From Craspedostauros australis (Eukaryota; Bacillariophyta; Bacillariophyceae; Mastogloiales; Achnanthaceae), in contig JAMXDE010000026.1 in NCBI GenBank assembly GCA_026770025.1, forward strand, positions 62,001 through 126,000: a DNA stretch of 64,000 nucleotides. The letters are read 5' to 3'. The stretch's first letter is position 1, and each line of letters starts with the position of its first letter. Made by a program: the position numbers and the translations under genes. Positions 39,002 to 49,355 of this stretch are shown in pieces. A model generated the notes under the pieces. It saw only the letters and a list, made by a program, of their open reading frames with translations. It searched no databases and had not been told where the DNA came from.

Positions 39002-39818
39002 TGTTGGCAAGTTCCGTGAATGGTTACTGTACGATCGCAGAAGATGGTGTTGGTTGATAGTCGTTCTGTTGCTATTTCATTACGTTGAGACTCCGATCCT
39101 CTTGGTGTCCATTCTCTTGCCCGATGCTCTCAGTGCGTCTTTCTGTTTTGTAGATTGATCTCCCAACTATGAGTCAGTGTGCAAGATGCTCTCTTGCTGC
39201 TATTCGTATTCTCTCTCTCTCAGTATTGCGTGCTCATGCTACGCAACACTCCATGTTCAATGCATACTCCACATTCGACTCTCCGTTCATTCATTACTGG
39301 CTTGCTACTCCACAAGTGCTTGCCACTTGAACTCCCTCTTGTGTATCCATGATCTTGATGCTCTTTGATCCTTGGATCTTCACCTTCTGCTTCTGACATA
39401 GAGACAGATGTTGACGTGGTGACACGATGACATCCTGATGATGTCAGCTGTCATGTTCCACGTTCCTCCAGATGTCACATTCCATTGGTGATGCAGTGGT
39501 CTCTCAGATGATATTGTCATCTGGGGTTTAGTTGGGAGGTACATTGAGCTTTGCTCGGTGTTGTATGCTTTCATTGATGGATGGATGGATGGATGGATGG
39601 ACGATATTTCTGATACCTTCAGAAATTGGTGTTTGCAAATTTCCTCCAGAAATTCTGTTCACTTTTGTGTGTTCCATTTCCGCTGTAATTCTGACAAACC
39701 ACAGAATGCTATTGACACGAGTGCAGTTGTACCGTCCAAGTGCGTATGAGAGAATAGTGGGTGAGCGATGCACATATACGCGTACATCTCGACATATACT
39801 CACATGTACATCTCGACA
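39002..39818 (-). repeat. L3-family LTR, minus orientation
   Basis: On the plus strand it starts TGTTGGCAAGTTCCG and ends ATCTCGACA, the reverse of the L3 LTR at 46667-47451. The TAGTTGGGAGGTAC block and the GTGAGCGATGCACATATACG block occur in the expected inverted order. It includes a GATG microsatellite near 39578-39600. The flanks ACAAG and CACAG do not match, so it may be a remnant rather than a clean solo LTR. Confidence 0.75.
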
Positions 39819-40079
39819 CACAGCTGTCATCACTTTTCCGCCCTCCGCAAAGAATGCAACCATGGCTGACGAACGCACTGGTAGCAATGCGATACTCGAG
39901 AGTACAGCAGCATCGGCGGCGGAGAGAACGAAGAACCGCTGCGAAACGCTCATCAACGGTGTGCCCCAAAGAACGGATTCGTAGAATCATGTCTGATACA
40001 AATAGTTGCAGCAACCATACGATCTAGAGAAAGTACAACGCTTTGAGTTGTTTACCTCATTGTGATTCTGATTGAGCAA
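39819..40079. other. spacer with a 40-codon open frame
   Basis: A short plus-strand frame at 39862-39984 starts MADERTGSNAILES and has no known motif. It may be a relic or chance. The 3' end of the minus-strand ligase gene follows at 40080. Confidence 0.25.
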
Positions 40080-43000
40080 TCAGACACAAGCTGCTTGCGC
40101 ATCGCTCACCGTGGTCGCAGGATAACCTAGCCCTCCTTGCTCCGCTTTTGCCGACAGTTCTTCACATGATCCATCACTGATTGATCGCTGCGACGGCTCC
40201 TGCGGCTGCCTCAAGCATGATGATCCGAAATCGCAGACCATCTTACCTGGGCCGTGCTCAATCGTGGTTGGACATGCAGTTTGGGTTGTTGGCACGCTCC
40301 GAGTCAATGTAAAGCATCTTTGATGCATGATGCCATCGATGTAGCATTTTCCCAGAGTGATCGTTGAGAATATGCCGTAATGGCCAGAGATGCTTGATTC
40401 GTCCACCACAGCCCCATCACCAAATATCATCAGAGAAGTTTCGTACACTCGAAATCCAAAGTACAGCAATTTTCCCTGTACATCTGCACCCTGCAGTCGG
40501 AGCACTGTATTCATCATTGGTGTGCCCCACAAAAGCGACACGAAGGACCAGACTTGGACCGAGTAGCACAAGGATTGGTAGACCATGTACAATGGGACGC
40601 ACCATGGTTCGATGCGGCTCCCATTTCCCGCGAGCGTGACTAGCTCAACTGCTCGCAACAGGATGAGCCAAACGACGGTCTGGATGATGACGCACGCTAC
40701 AACGACCGGCACCGCACCCAACGGCGTCTGTGGCTTGATGACATTCATCCACAGCTCGAATGCTGGAATGAAGCTGGCAGCGACCATGACTAGCATGATG
40801 ATGTGCAGGATCGTGTTCAGGAGGGTGATTCGTATCAACTCCCAACCTGTGACAGGTTCGTTTCTCTGGTCGTGTTGATCGTGGATCAGGTTGGTGGTGA
40901 CGTACGTGGCTGGAGACACCAAGGATTTTCTGACTGTCACTCCTGGGTCGCAGACCACGTTCAACCCGATGCTGCTGTCTTCAACCTTGATGGCTTTGTA
41001 TTGGCCATGGTCTTTGGTGTCGAAGGTAGATTTGGACACGAAGGATCGTTTGACTGTGATGAGATCCAATTGGGATGGAAGGAAGGCATGTGCTGCGACA
41101 TGCGATCGGAGATCAATGTCCATCCCGAATGCCAAGAGGATGACATTCCAAATCGATGAGTGAAACGTCAATCCATATAGCACGGCGCCTCCGAGGCTGT
41201 AGTGGAAGTCACATGCCCAACTGGCAAGTTCCGATGGTACACTCTGACATGCAGGGCCTGGCCGTTTTTTGCCGATCATCACCCACTTGAGCATGATGCT
41301 GGAAACGATGAAGAATGTGGAAGTTAGACCAATGGAAGTAATCCAATAGAGCAGCCTCGCATACCTCCAGTCTGGCAACTCATCCCGGACCAGGATGTCG
41401 ACCACCAGAAAGCAGGTGAAAGTGAAGTAAAGTTCCACCAGCAACCACAGCATTTTCATCGCACTCAATATGATCCATCTGCGACTACCTGCGGTGGATT
41501 GTGTGTTGGGGCGAGTTTCGCTTGTCGTCATCTCCAGACTGCCATTGTTACTGCCAGCGTCTGCGTCTGTGGCTCCATGCGTGCGTGTGGAATGGATGAA
41601 GCCTGGATTGCCGCGGATGGTAGTGTTGGGCGGTGCTTGTGCTCCTTCCACTAGCACAGACGTGTGAGAGATTTGGCAGTTGGACCCAACGTTGACTCCA
41701 GGACAAAGAATGCCCTTGATATCTGCACTTGCTCCAACTTGGATCTTGCGAAATCTCAAGGTGAGGCCTTGGCAGCCGTCTTTGCAAGGACCGAACATGC
41801 GACACCGGATACCCTCGCTCACCGTGGCATCAGGACCGATATCCACGAGGTCGAACTCACGGATGAATTCATCGATGCTCGATGATGCATGCACATTTGC
41901 TCCCATCAAGTAATCGAAGAACACCAACAATGGGGTGTCCATGATGAAGCGTCCAAGGAAGCTCTCCCAGATGTGCAGAAGTCGATCCACGAACCACCAT
42001 CGAAGAAAGTAAATGTTGGTCTGACTGGTGTACCCCTCTCTGTATCTGCCAATGACGATCCACTTTGCGAGAACGACTTCGATGGTGAATGTGATGGCCC
42101 AGAACGGGACGACCAGTGGATACCACACCCACACGTACGGAGAGAGGTCAATGAAGAAGAGCTCGTAGGCGCGATCGTCGTTGATCAGCACCTTCCCAAT
42201 CTCGTAGGCGGGCACGATGGGAAGTGCGAACATGAAGAGGATGACGAGCACACCGATGAACTGAATGGTGGCGGATGCGAGCGGTGCAAGCGGTTTCTCA
42301 TCTGGAAAGGTGACAAGTCTCTTGAGTTTTGGAAGGCTGGTTGGCAGCGCCTGCCCAGTAGATGCCTCCAGGAATACTTCCAAGTCTACGACTGTCGGGA
42401 ACAGCTCGAAGCAGTTGGAAGGGAGAGACGTGTTGTATCGTTGAGCAAGGGACTGTCGCAGCTCGATCTCCATCATGGATGATAGCCCAATGTCCTTCCA
42501 CGTGTCTTCGGCCTTGACGTCTGCTCCAATGCAGCTCTTCACAAGCTCGCAAAAGTCTTTGTCTCTGCTGTCTTCGAATTGGTCGGTGTTTCTGGTCGAT
42601 ATTGTTTTGGTGGACGACTTGGCATCGCCATCCAGTGCAACTTGGGAGGTTGGAGTTGGGTTTGCACTGAAGTTGAATATTGCTTTCTGGTCTCCATCGC
42701 GAAGACGCTGGCGATTTTGGCGTCTCTGGATCTTGCCGCTTGTTGTTTTGGAGATGGTGCGTTCCTTGACGGCTGCGATTGTGACAGGTGTCAATCCAAT
42801 TTGCTCGATCACGGTCTTTCTGATCTCCTGACAGACTATTGCGGCATCGTCTGCGTGATTGGCTCGGATCTCAAAGACGATCTCGAGTTGTCCGTCGTTG
42901 CCTGATTCATCTGATGAGAATGCCGCGACACAGCCCGGGCGGACGGCAGATGAGGCTTCTTCAACAGCGTGCTCGATATCTTGCGGGTAGTAGTTGACAC

Positions 43001-44639
43001 CGTTGACGATGATGATATCCTTCTTACGTCCGCAGATGTAGAGGTAGTCATCTTGGTAGAATCCGTAGTCTCCTGTCCGCAAGTACATCTTGCCGTCCGC
43101 ATCAGATGATGAATCACGCCGGAGTGTAGCTTGGAACGTTTCGGCGGTGAGCTGTGGCTGATTGTAGTACCCAGCGGTCACAGAGGCCCCAGTGATCCAG
43201 ATCTCTCCCGTGACGTTGTCTGGACGTTGTACACGAGTATCCGGGTCCACGATGATGATATCGATGGAGCTGTGTAGATTGATGCGTTGCGCGATGGCGA
43301 TAAATGGTTGAAGATCTTCACCTTCGCGGATGGCGGAAAGATGAGAGCCGTGATTGTAGCTGACACCAACAACGTTCTCTGCAAGTCCATACCCTGCGAG
43401 GAACCAGTCCTTGCGCAGGCCATACGAACAGAATGAGTCAGAGAAGTGTTTTTCCGTGTCAAGCCGCGTTGGTTCCGCCGCGTTCTGCAGATGATACACG
43501 CTGGAGAGGTCAAGGTTGGGGATGGGATGAGCTTGCCCGTTTTGTTTGCTCATCGCCTCGCTAAACTTGCGCGCGACAAGACGATAACCGAAGTCGGGAG
43601 CGGCGCTGATGTGGCACTTGTGTTGCGACATGAGGTCAATCCAGAGCAACGGGTTGCGGATGAACGAGACCGGTGATATCATGTGGAGACGAAAGGCACC
43701 CGCCAATGGCGCAATGCCCATTTGGATCAGACCCATATCATGATACTGCGGTAGCCACGAACATGCCGTGATTCGCTTCGGTGTTTTGTTTCGGTGGCCC
43801 AAGTAATCTTCAAACCACTTCAACCAACCACCATGGAGAAGCTCGATGTTGGCTCTCAGAGCGCTGTGGGTCACCATGACGCCCTTGGGGTTGCCGGTAC
43901 TTCCAGATGTGTACTGGAGGAACGCCAGATCTGACCCCTCAATGTTTGGCTCGTCGAAGCAAGATGGCGGGGACGAGAAGCGGCCAGAGATGACGTTGGA
44001 AAGGAGGCCTTTCTGTGTCTGCTTGGAGTTGTTGTTGCTCTTGTTGGCGATGAACGGATCGTGACGGATGATGCGATCGGTGACTTGGTACTTGACACCG
44101 CTTGGCCACATGGCGCGACTTTTGGATGTTGGGTTGGCGCGATCGGCGGCTCGAAGGAGACTTATGGATGTTTGGGTGAGGATGAGTGCTGGAGCGCAAT
44201 CCTCGATCACCTTGTTCATCTTGGTGAGCGACTTGACGAGCGGCGGTCCAGGAGGATAGACCAGCACGGCAGTCACGCCTGCACGGAGGCATCCCAAGAA
44301 TATCGCAAAGAAGTGCAGACCGAAGTCGTAGCAGAGAACAACACGGTCGCCTTTGTTGGCGCCCCATTTGTTGCGAAGGAGGTGGGCGCAGTGTCCTGCT
44401 TCATCCCAAAGCTGCTGGAAGGTGTAGTTGTTGATTGCCTTTCCCTTCTCGTTGTACCAGGTGGAGAAGACGGTGTCGGACTTGAGTTCGACGACGAACT
44501 TGATGTGGTCGACGAAGGACTTGTTTTGGATGGATTGTTGAATGATCTCGTGCTCAGTGGCGTTGGTGTTGGCGGTACTGGCTTCGATGTCGTCGTCGAT
44601 GGCACGGTTTGCATCGGAGGGAGCAGATGGGTTGCTCAT
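40080..44639 (-). CDS. fatty-acyl-AMP ligase - ACP - membrane/left-handed beta-helix fusion (Pls-type terminal domain)
   Basis: This is an intronless frame of 1519 aa. Residues ~35-640 are an ANL-family adenylating domain of the FAAL type: TSGSTGNPKG near 242-251, CSWLPQYHDMGLI, GYGLAENVVG, LRTGDYGF and GRKKDIIIVNG. Residues ~675-755 are a carrier domain with the phosphopantetheine Ser in DIGLSSMME near residue 720. The rest alternates membrane helices (from ~780) with a hexapeptide beta-helix stretch (~950-1010, DATVSEGI..., GVNVGSNCQ). A second membrane set and a second LbH-like patch near the C-terminus follow. This matches the NRPS terminal domain seen in poly-lysine synthase (Pls/PosA)-like proteins. 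An acyl group would be activated with ATP, loaded on the ACP and passed to an acceptor at a membrane. The substrate and product are unknown. Confidence 0.9.
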   Translation of the reverse strand: MSNPSAPSDANRAIDDDIEASTANTNATEHEIIQQSIQNKSFVDHIKFVVELKSDTVFSTWYNEKGKAINNYTFQQLWDEAGHCAHLLRNKWGANKGDRVVLCYDFGLHFFAIFLGCLRAGVTAVLVYPPGPPLVKSLTKMNKVIEDCAPALILTQTSISLLRAADRANPTSKSRAMWPSGVKYQVTDRIIRHDPFIANKSNNNSKQTQKGLLSNVISGRFSSPPSCFDEPNIEGSDLAFLQYTSGSTGNPKGVMVTHSALRANIELLHGGWLKWFEDYLGHRNKTPKRITACSWLPQYHDMGLIQMGIAPLAGAFRLHMISPVSFIRNPLLWIDLMSQHKCHISAAPDFGYRLVARKFSEAMSKQNGQAHPIPNLDLSSVYHLQNAAEPTRLDTEKHFSDSFCSYGLRKDWFLAGYGLAENVVGVSYNHGSHLSAIREGEDLQPFIAIAQRINLHSSIDIIIVDPDTRVQRPDNVTGEIWITGASVTAGYYNQPQLTAETFQATLRRDSSSDADGKMYLRTGDYGFYQDDYLYICGRKKDIIIVNGVNYYPQDIEHAVEEASSAVRPGCVAAFSSDESGNDGQLEIVFEIRANHADDAAIVCQEIRKTVIEQIGLTPVTIAAVKERTISKTTSGKIQRRQNRQRLRDGDQKAIFNFSANPTPTSQVALDGDAKSSTKTISTRNTDQFEDSRDKDFCELVKSCIGADVKAEDTWKDIGLSSMMEIELRQSLAQRYNTSLPSNCFELFPTVVDLEVFLEASTGQALPTSLPKLKRLVTFPDEKPLAPLASATIQFIGVLVILFMFALPIVPAYEIGKVLINDDRAYELFFIDLSPYVWVWYPLVVPFWAITFTIEVVLAKWIVIGRYREGYTSQTNIYFLRWWFVDRLLHIWESFLGRFIMDTPLLVFFDYLMGANVHASSSIDEFIREFDLVDIGPDATVSEGIRCRMFGPCKDGCQGLTLRFRKIQVGASADIKGILCPGVNVGSNCQISHTSVLVEGAQAPPNTTIRGNPGFIHSTRTHGATDADAGSNNGSLEMTTSETRPNTQSTAGSRRWIILSAMKMLWLLVELYFTFTCFLVVDILVRDELPDWRYARLLYWITSIGLTSTFFIVSSIMLKWVMIGKKRPGPACQSVPSELASWACDFHYSLGGAVLYGLTFHSSIWNVILLAFGMDIDLRSHVAAHAFLPSQLDLITVKRSFVSKSTFDTKDHGQYKAIKVEDSSIGLNVVCDPGVTVRKSLVSPATYVTTNLIHDQHDQRNEPVTGWELIRITLLNTILHIIMLVMVAASFIPAFELWMNVIKPQTPLGAVPVVVACVIIQTVVWLILLRAVELVTLAGNGSRIEPWCVPLYMVYQSLCYSVQVWSFVSLLWGTPMMNTVLRLQGADVQGKLLYFGFRVYETSLMIFGDGAVVDESSISGHYGIFSTITLGKCYIDGIMHQRCFTLTRSVPTTQTACPTTIEHGPGKMVCDFGSSCLRQPQEPSQRSISDGSCEELSAKAEQGGLGYPATTVSDAQAACV

Positions 44640-46660
44640 GTTGGAATGCGTCGTTGAAACGAGGGGTTGGTTACAGATGTGGTTGTGTTATGTTGTGTTG
44701 CGATTGGTGCGGCGTGGTTACTTTGATCTTGTCGATTTGTGAGTTGTTGGTTCTCGAGCTTCAGAATTGTGAGCAGTTGGAACAATCATCGGCGTTGTGT
44801 TGCGCCTGGTGCCTTCTTCGGGCACAAACGTGCCCGTGCAGGTGCTGTCGCTGCATTTGTTCTCCAGCGAGATGAATTCCTCCATCAGATTGTTCCGTTG
44901 AAGGATCGTGGGAGGAAGGTGTTGTTGGGTGATGTACGCGCTGGTTGGAGTTGTACGTGCGCACAAGACAATCGCAAGATACGGTGCTCTGTCGATTCGG
45001 ATGGCCGCACTTTGGATCATGGGTGCAGATTCGTGGCCCGAAAGGAGAAGGCTGCACCCCAGCGCGCCGCGCAACACGAAAACGAATACAGTTCTGCAGA
45101 GAGCACAGAGTAGAGCATAGTACCAGGATGTCGTGATACAACCAAAAACATATGTCCGATCGCCGGACGAAGAAGCGTTCATGTCATGGCTGGTGCGCAG
45201 AACCCAAAAACAATCGAGCAATTATTGGAGTGGGAAGAACATGCACGCTGCACACTCGCAAAGGGCCCTCGTACAGAGGTGGCAGCCGCACACTCCGAGG
45301 AAGAACAGAAATGTCGACGACTCAAAACGACTCATGTTTGGCGTGTTCTTTTCTTGTTCTCTCTTGGCTCTCGGTTGGTGACATTCGCTCTGCGAGCATC
45401 TCTCGCGGATTTGGTGTTGTTGTTCTTGGGTGTTGTTGTTCTTGGGTGTTGTTCTTTGGTGTTGTTCTTGTTATTATTCTTGTGCGACATTCGTGCTCGC
45501 TGCACACGGTCTTCGGCCAACACATCACGGGTTTGTGTTGATAGGCCACGCAAGGCCCCGCGTCTTCAGTGCTTGGAGAGGGTCACTGGAGACTGTTGAG
45601 ATCAACCGCCAAGGATCCTCTCGTCGATCTAACGACCTGGCATGGTCAACGCAATCAGCGCAATCAACGCAATCAGCGCAATCAACGCAATCAACGCTAA
45701 GGATAACAGCGCTGGCATCGAATCGACAAGGGAAGTTTGTGATCTCTGAGGGTGCGACCTACCGAACTCCAAAGAGTGGCATACCATACCATCTGCACCG
45801 AATGCAAAATGGTGTCGCGATAACACTAGTGCTTTCAAGAGCCGCCTGTAGCCAACGTTTTTGGCTACAGTTGGCTACAATCGGTTACAAGAAAATGTCG
45901 TGTAGATCGTGGTACACTTTCTACGTAAGTCCCGAACAATAGCAGGGCAATAACAGCATCAACTGTAGTCAAACTCTCCTGACTTAGCTCGTATGGGCCA
46001 CCCTGTACTCATATTTCCAACATGACATCATATGGCGTTTATATATACAATCCTAAAGTTTGGTGGCTGTTGATCGCTTGCTTGGTGAGCACTGATGCCA
46101 TCCATCAAGCACCCCCATCATTCGCGGACGTTTTTTGCTTGTGTTTGGCGTGTTTTCTTGGTCTGAACCATCGCTGACGTCACGATGACGCAAGCGTTCG
46201 AACAAGATTTCTCCAAACTTGTCGCCGAAATTGAGGATCCGAGTGGTCAAACATCATTCCGACCTCCATGGGGCCACTAAACGCAAGCATACCAACACAC
46301 CATGGCACCCAGACATAATATAGACCACATGGTTGTAACCGCCTCGGCGAGAGAATTCTGAAATGATGTCTATTGTGCAGATTGAGCCAAAGACCGCTAA
46401 GTCCGGAGACTTCAAAGATGGAGAGCCGAAATTCTCGAAAAAAGAGGCAAGATCCTACCAGACTCCTCTAGAATCCTACGTGTAACCAACTGTAAACAAC
46501 GAGATCCGAAAAAATCCCGGTCTGTCCGTCGTCCGATGGAAACACCACACCAATGGGGTCAACAAACAGATAAAGATCAATGAGATGGTAGTAACAACAT
46601 TACAATGTTATCACTTGCCTGGATAGCCCTGGCTCTCAGGTTTACGTAGATGTAAAGAGA
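44640..46660. other. intergenic region with low-complexity tracts
   Basis: Upstream of the ligase gene the sequence is GT-rich (44640-44760) and could hold its promoter. Overlapping frames at 45133-45599 include a hydrophobic run made by a TTGTTCTTGGGTG microsatellite (45416-45482), and I do not call them genes. A 10-bp repeat lies at 45648-45697. No RNA gene is seen. Confidence 0.35.
45648..45697. repeat. 10-bp tandem repeat (GCAATCAACG)
   Basis: About five units of GCAATCARCG follow one another. It is an isolated minisatellite with no gene around it. Confidence 0.85.
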
Positions 46661-46666
46661 TATTCG

Positions 46667-47451
46667 TGTCGAGATGTACATGTGAGTATATATCAAGATG
46701 TACGTGTATATGTGCATCGTTCACCCACTATTCTCTCATACGCACTTGGACGGTATAACTATACTCGTGTCGATAGTATACTGTGATTCGTCAGAATTAC
46801 AGGGGAAATGGAACACACGAAAAGGGGCAAGATTTCTGGAGGAAATTTGCAAATAACGATTTCTGAGAGAATCAGAAGATCGTCCGTCCATGCATCAATG
46901 GTACCAAGAGAATCTCGAGGTACTTCCCAACTAAACCTCAGATGACGATATCATCTGACAGACTACTGCATCACCAATGGAACGTGACATCTGGAGAGCA
47001 GAAGGACGCCTACTGACGTCGACAGGATGTCAACATGTCGCCACGTCGACAGCTGTCTCCAAGTCAGAGCAGGAGGCGAAGATACGATGACCTATGAAGA
47101 TCATGGATACTGAAGGTGAACTTCAAATGGTAAGTACTCATGGAGTAGAAGCCAGTACTGAATGAACGGAGTGTCGAATGCGGAGCACGCATCGAACACG
47201 GAGTATCGTGTAGCACGAGCGCACGATAGTGAGAGAGAGAATACAGAGAGGAGCGAGAGAGGATCTCGCGTACCGACTCATAGTCGGAGACTGAATCTAC
47301 GAAACAGATTGAAGCGCCGAGAGCATCGGGCAAGAGAACGAACGGACACCGAGAGTATCGGAGTGCCAACGTAATGAAATAGCAAACAGACGACTATCAA
47401 CCAACACCATCTTCCACGATCGTAGGTTACCGTGAGCGGAACTTGCCAACA
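46667..47451 (+). mobile_element. solo LTR of family L3
   Basis: This 785-bp LTR has canonical TG...CA ends (TGTCGAGATG...CTTGCCAACA), flanked by TATTCG at 46661-46666 and 47452-47457. It contains the ACTTCCCAACTAAACCTCAG block common to LTRs in this window. The duplication shows a complete insertion followed by LTR-LTR recombination. Confidence 0.8.
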
Positions 47452-47981
47452 TATTCGATTGAGTGTCTACAACCTTAAGTCTGAGATCGGGAAACATGGA
47501 TCCAAAATCTGTAACCAATTTTGGGGGTCTGGGTCTTTGAGGCACTAGCAACATTGTGAGGAGTTGCCCTCTACAACACGGCGCATCGCGGCGTTTGTTT
47601 TCCTGACTTTCGGAATCTGAACTCACATAGCAACATGCACATTTGCCGTATTGTCTCCGTGTTCTATTCCATCTGCAAATGAATGAGACTTGCAAGTCCT
47701 TCCTCATGCTCACAGTTCCAAGATCTCAATCTTTGGAGCTCGACAGCCTTCATACTCATATGAATAATGTACAATGGCAAACCATCTTCCTCACCCCAAC
47801 AACGACTTAATCACTCTACGTTTTGGTGCGGTTTCCATATCTCGACAATTCTGTTCTAACAGCATGTATGCAGTTTTGGGCCAGTAGGATGTATCAGCAC
47901 AAAACCGAATAGTGCTAAGTACGTTACTCCCGTAGCCCCCACTATCTATAAATTTCACTTGTGTTCGGTTCAGCAATCGCA

Positions 47982-48051
47982 TCGCCTGTAGCTCAACGGT
48001 AGAGCACCAGTAATTCTCACTGAGGTTCCGGGTTCGAATCCCGGCATGGTA
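47982..48051 (+). pseudogene. tRNA pseudogene
   Basis: The D arm GCTC-AACGGTA-GAGC and T arm CCGGG-TTCGAAT-CCCGG are perfect, and A-box- and B-box-like sequences are present. The acceptor halves (TCGCCTG and CATGGTA) pair at only four of seven positions. The anticodon loop AATTCTC lacks T33. It therefore cannot be a normal tRNA. It sits just upstream of a decayed RT 3' end. Confidence 0.55.
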
Positions 48052-48084
48052 CTTTGCTTTTGCTCTCCCCTTGTGATTTTTCGA

Positions 48085-48965
48085 TAGTGCTCTTTCAGGA
48101 TGCAACATCCACAAACGCAAGTTCTGGACAACCAATAGTTGTCCAACATGCAATGGTACCAAGGAGACAACGGACCATGTGATGCAGTGCCAGCATCCAG
48201 TGGCAGTTGACAGTGCAAACAAAGGCGATGCACAAGTGGGAGACCCCCATGATGGCTACCCAAGGAAATGCAGCCATGATAACGGGAGTCGTGAGAGAAG
48301 CACAGGCATGGAGCGACGGCGTAGAGGTGACCAGTGAGGCAGGCCTGCAGCTTCAGAAGGCAGTGCAGGAGCAATGGGAGATAGGGTGGGGCATGATGGT
48401 ACAAGGGAGGTGGTCAGTGAGGTGATATTCAATACAGGAACAAACCATGGTGGCCAATGACCAACCGGGCACTCCATCCAACTGAATTGTGTGGGCAATG
48501 ATGGGGCTGTGGGAAGTGCGATGGGAAGCGTGAGTAGCGCAGAACAAGGTACTGCACGAGAACGAAAAGGCAACGGCATTGGCATTGGCAAGGAAATCCG
48601 GCGAAGCAGCGACAGCAGCAAGCGCTGAGTGGAGAAAGGGAACGGAAGGGCTCAAGGCCAATGACGCCCAACTGATGACACGTACAATGGAGTCAGAAGT
48701 ACGAAGGAAACCGGCTGACAACTGTATGCTGTGGGTGCGCCATGTGCGGGCGGCCAAGGCCCGAGGGGTAATTAGAGACTCAGTGGTAGACCAGGGAGTG
48801 CGAGACCTAGGTAGGTCGTTCGAGCCCAGTCGGACCGTTTGTGCTCGATGTATTTTGGCGACGTTAAAGCTTTCAACGCAATCCTCTTTCGAGGGGATAA
48901 TCAGTGCATCACGATCATTCCTAGAGTGGAGTAAGAGCCGCAATGCGGATCCTCCATTTGCGTGA
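48085..48965 (+). pseudogene. decayed 3' end of a reverse-transcriptase-type retroelement
   Basis: In shifting frames the plus strand reads CPTCNGTKETTDHVMQC near 48137-48190, a zinc-binding tail common after RT or RNase H domains of retroelements. Then comes a segment with AVQEQWEIGWGMMVQGRW (48360-48420), and YRNKPWWPMTNRALH near 48430-48475. The order of a Cys/His motif, an EQ..IGW motif and an RN..LH motif is a recurrent C-terminal layout in algal and oomycete retroelements as I remember it. An Ala/Arg-rich open frame (48579-48965) may continue it. Several frameshifts rule out activity. Confidence 0.5.
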
Positions 48966-49355
48966 GCGTAGGCTGTTGGCGACTTGTATGCGCCACAGTT
49001 GGGACCACGAGGACAGAAGTGAGTCGATTGATCCGATTCAAGGAAACGTGAACACAGGCAAAAGTGGACTGGAATTCGGATCGTGGTTGAACAAGAAGTG
49101 AGCTGTGAAACTGCATGAACAAATCGAGCTCAACTGTCGCTGTCAACACACAACCATCAATGCACCAACAGCTGCGATCTTCCTCCCCATCTCCTCTCCT
49201 CCCACTACCGCAGTCTCCATCTCCCTGCTCACAATGCCTGGACCAAGCACAATATCAATGACCCCACCAGAGGAATCACGAACCAAGAGCATCCCAAAGC
49301 AATACTCCGACGGACGACGACTACAACAGCAGCAGCAACAGCAACAGGAGCAACA
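48966..49355. other. upstream region of the START-domain gene
   Basis: No RNA gene or repeat is seen, apart from a CAG-rich run (49325-49350) just before the start codon. The promoter presumably lies here, but I recognise no motif. Confidence 0.35.

Noticed and set aside
45133..45599. Small membrane protein gene
   Set aside because: Its hydrophobic run is produced by a TTGTTCTTGGGTG microsatellite, and three frames are open in parallel.
47982..48051. Functional tRNA-Glu(TTC)
   Set aside because: The acceptor stem does not pair, T33 is missing and the anticodon stem has a mismatch.
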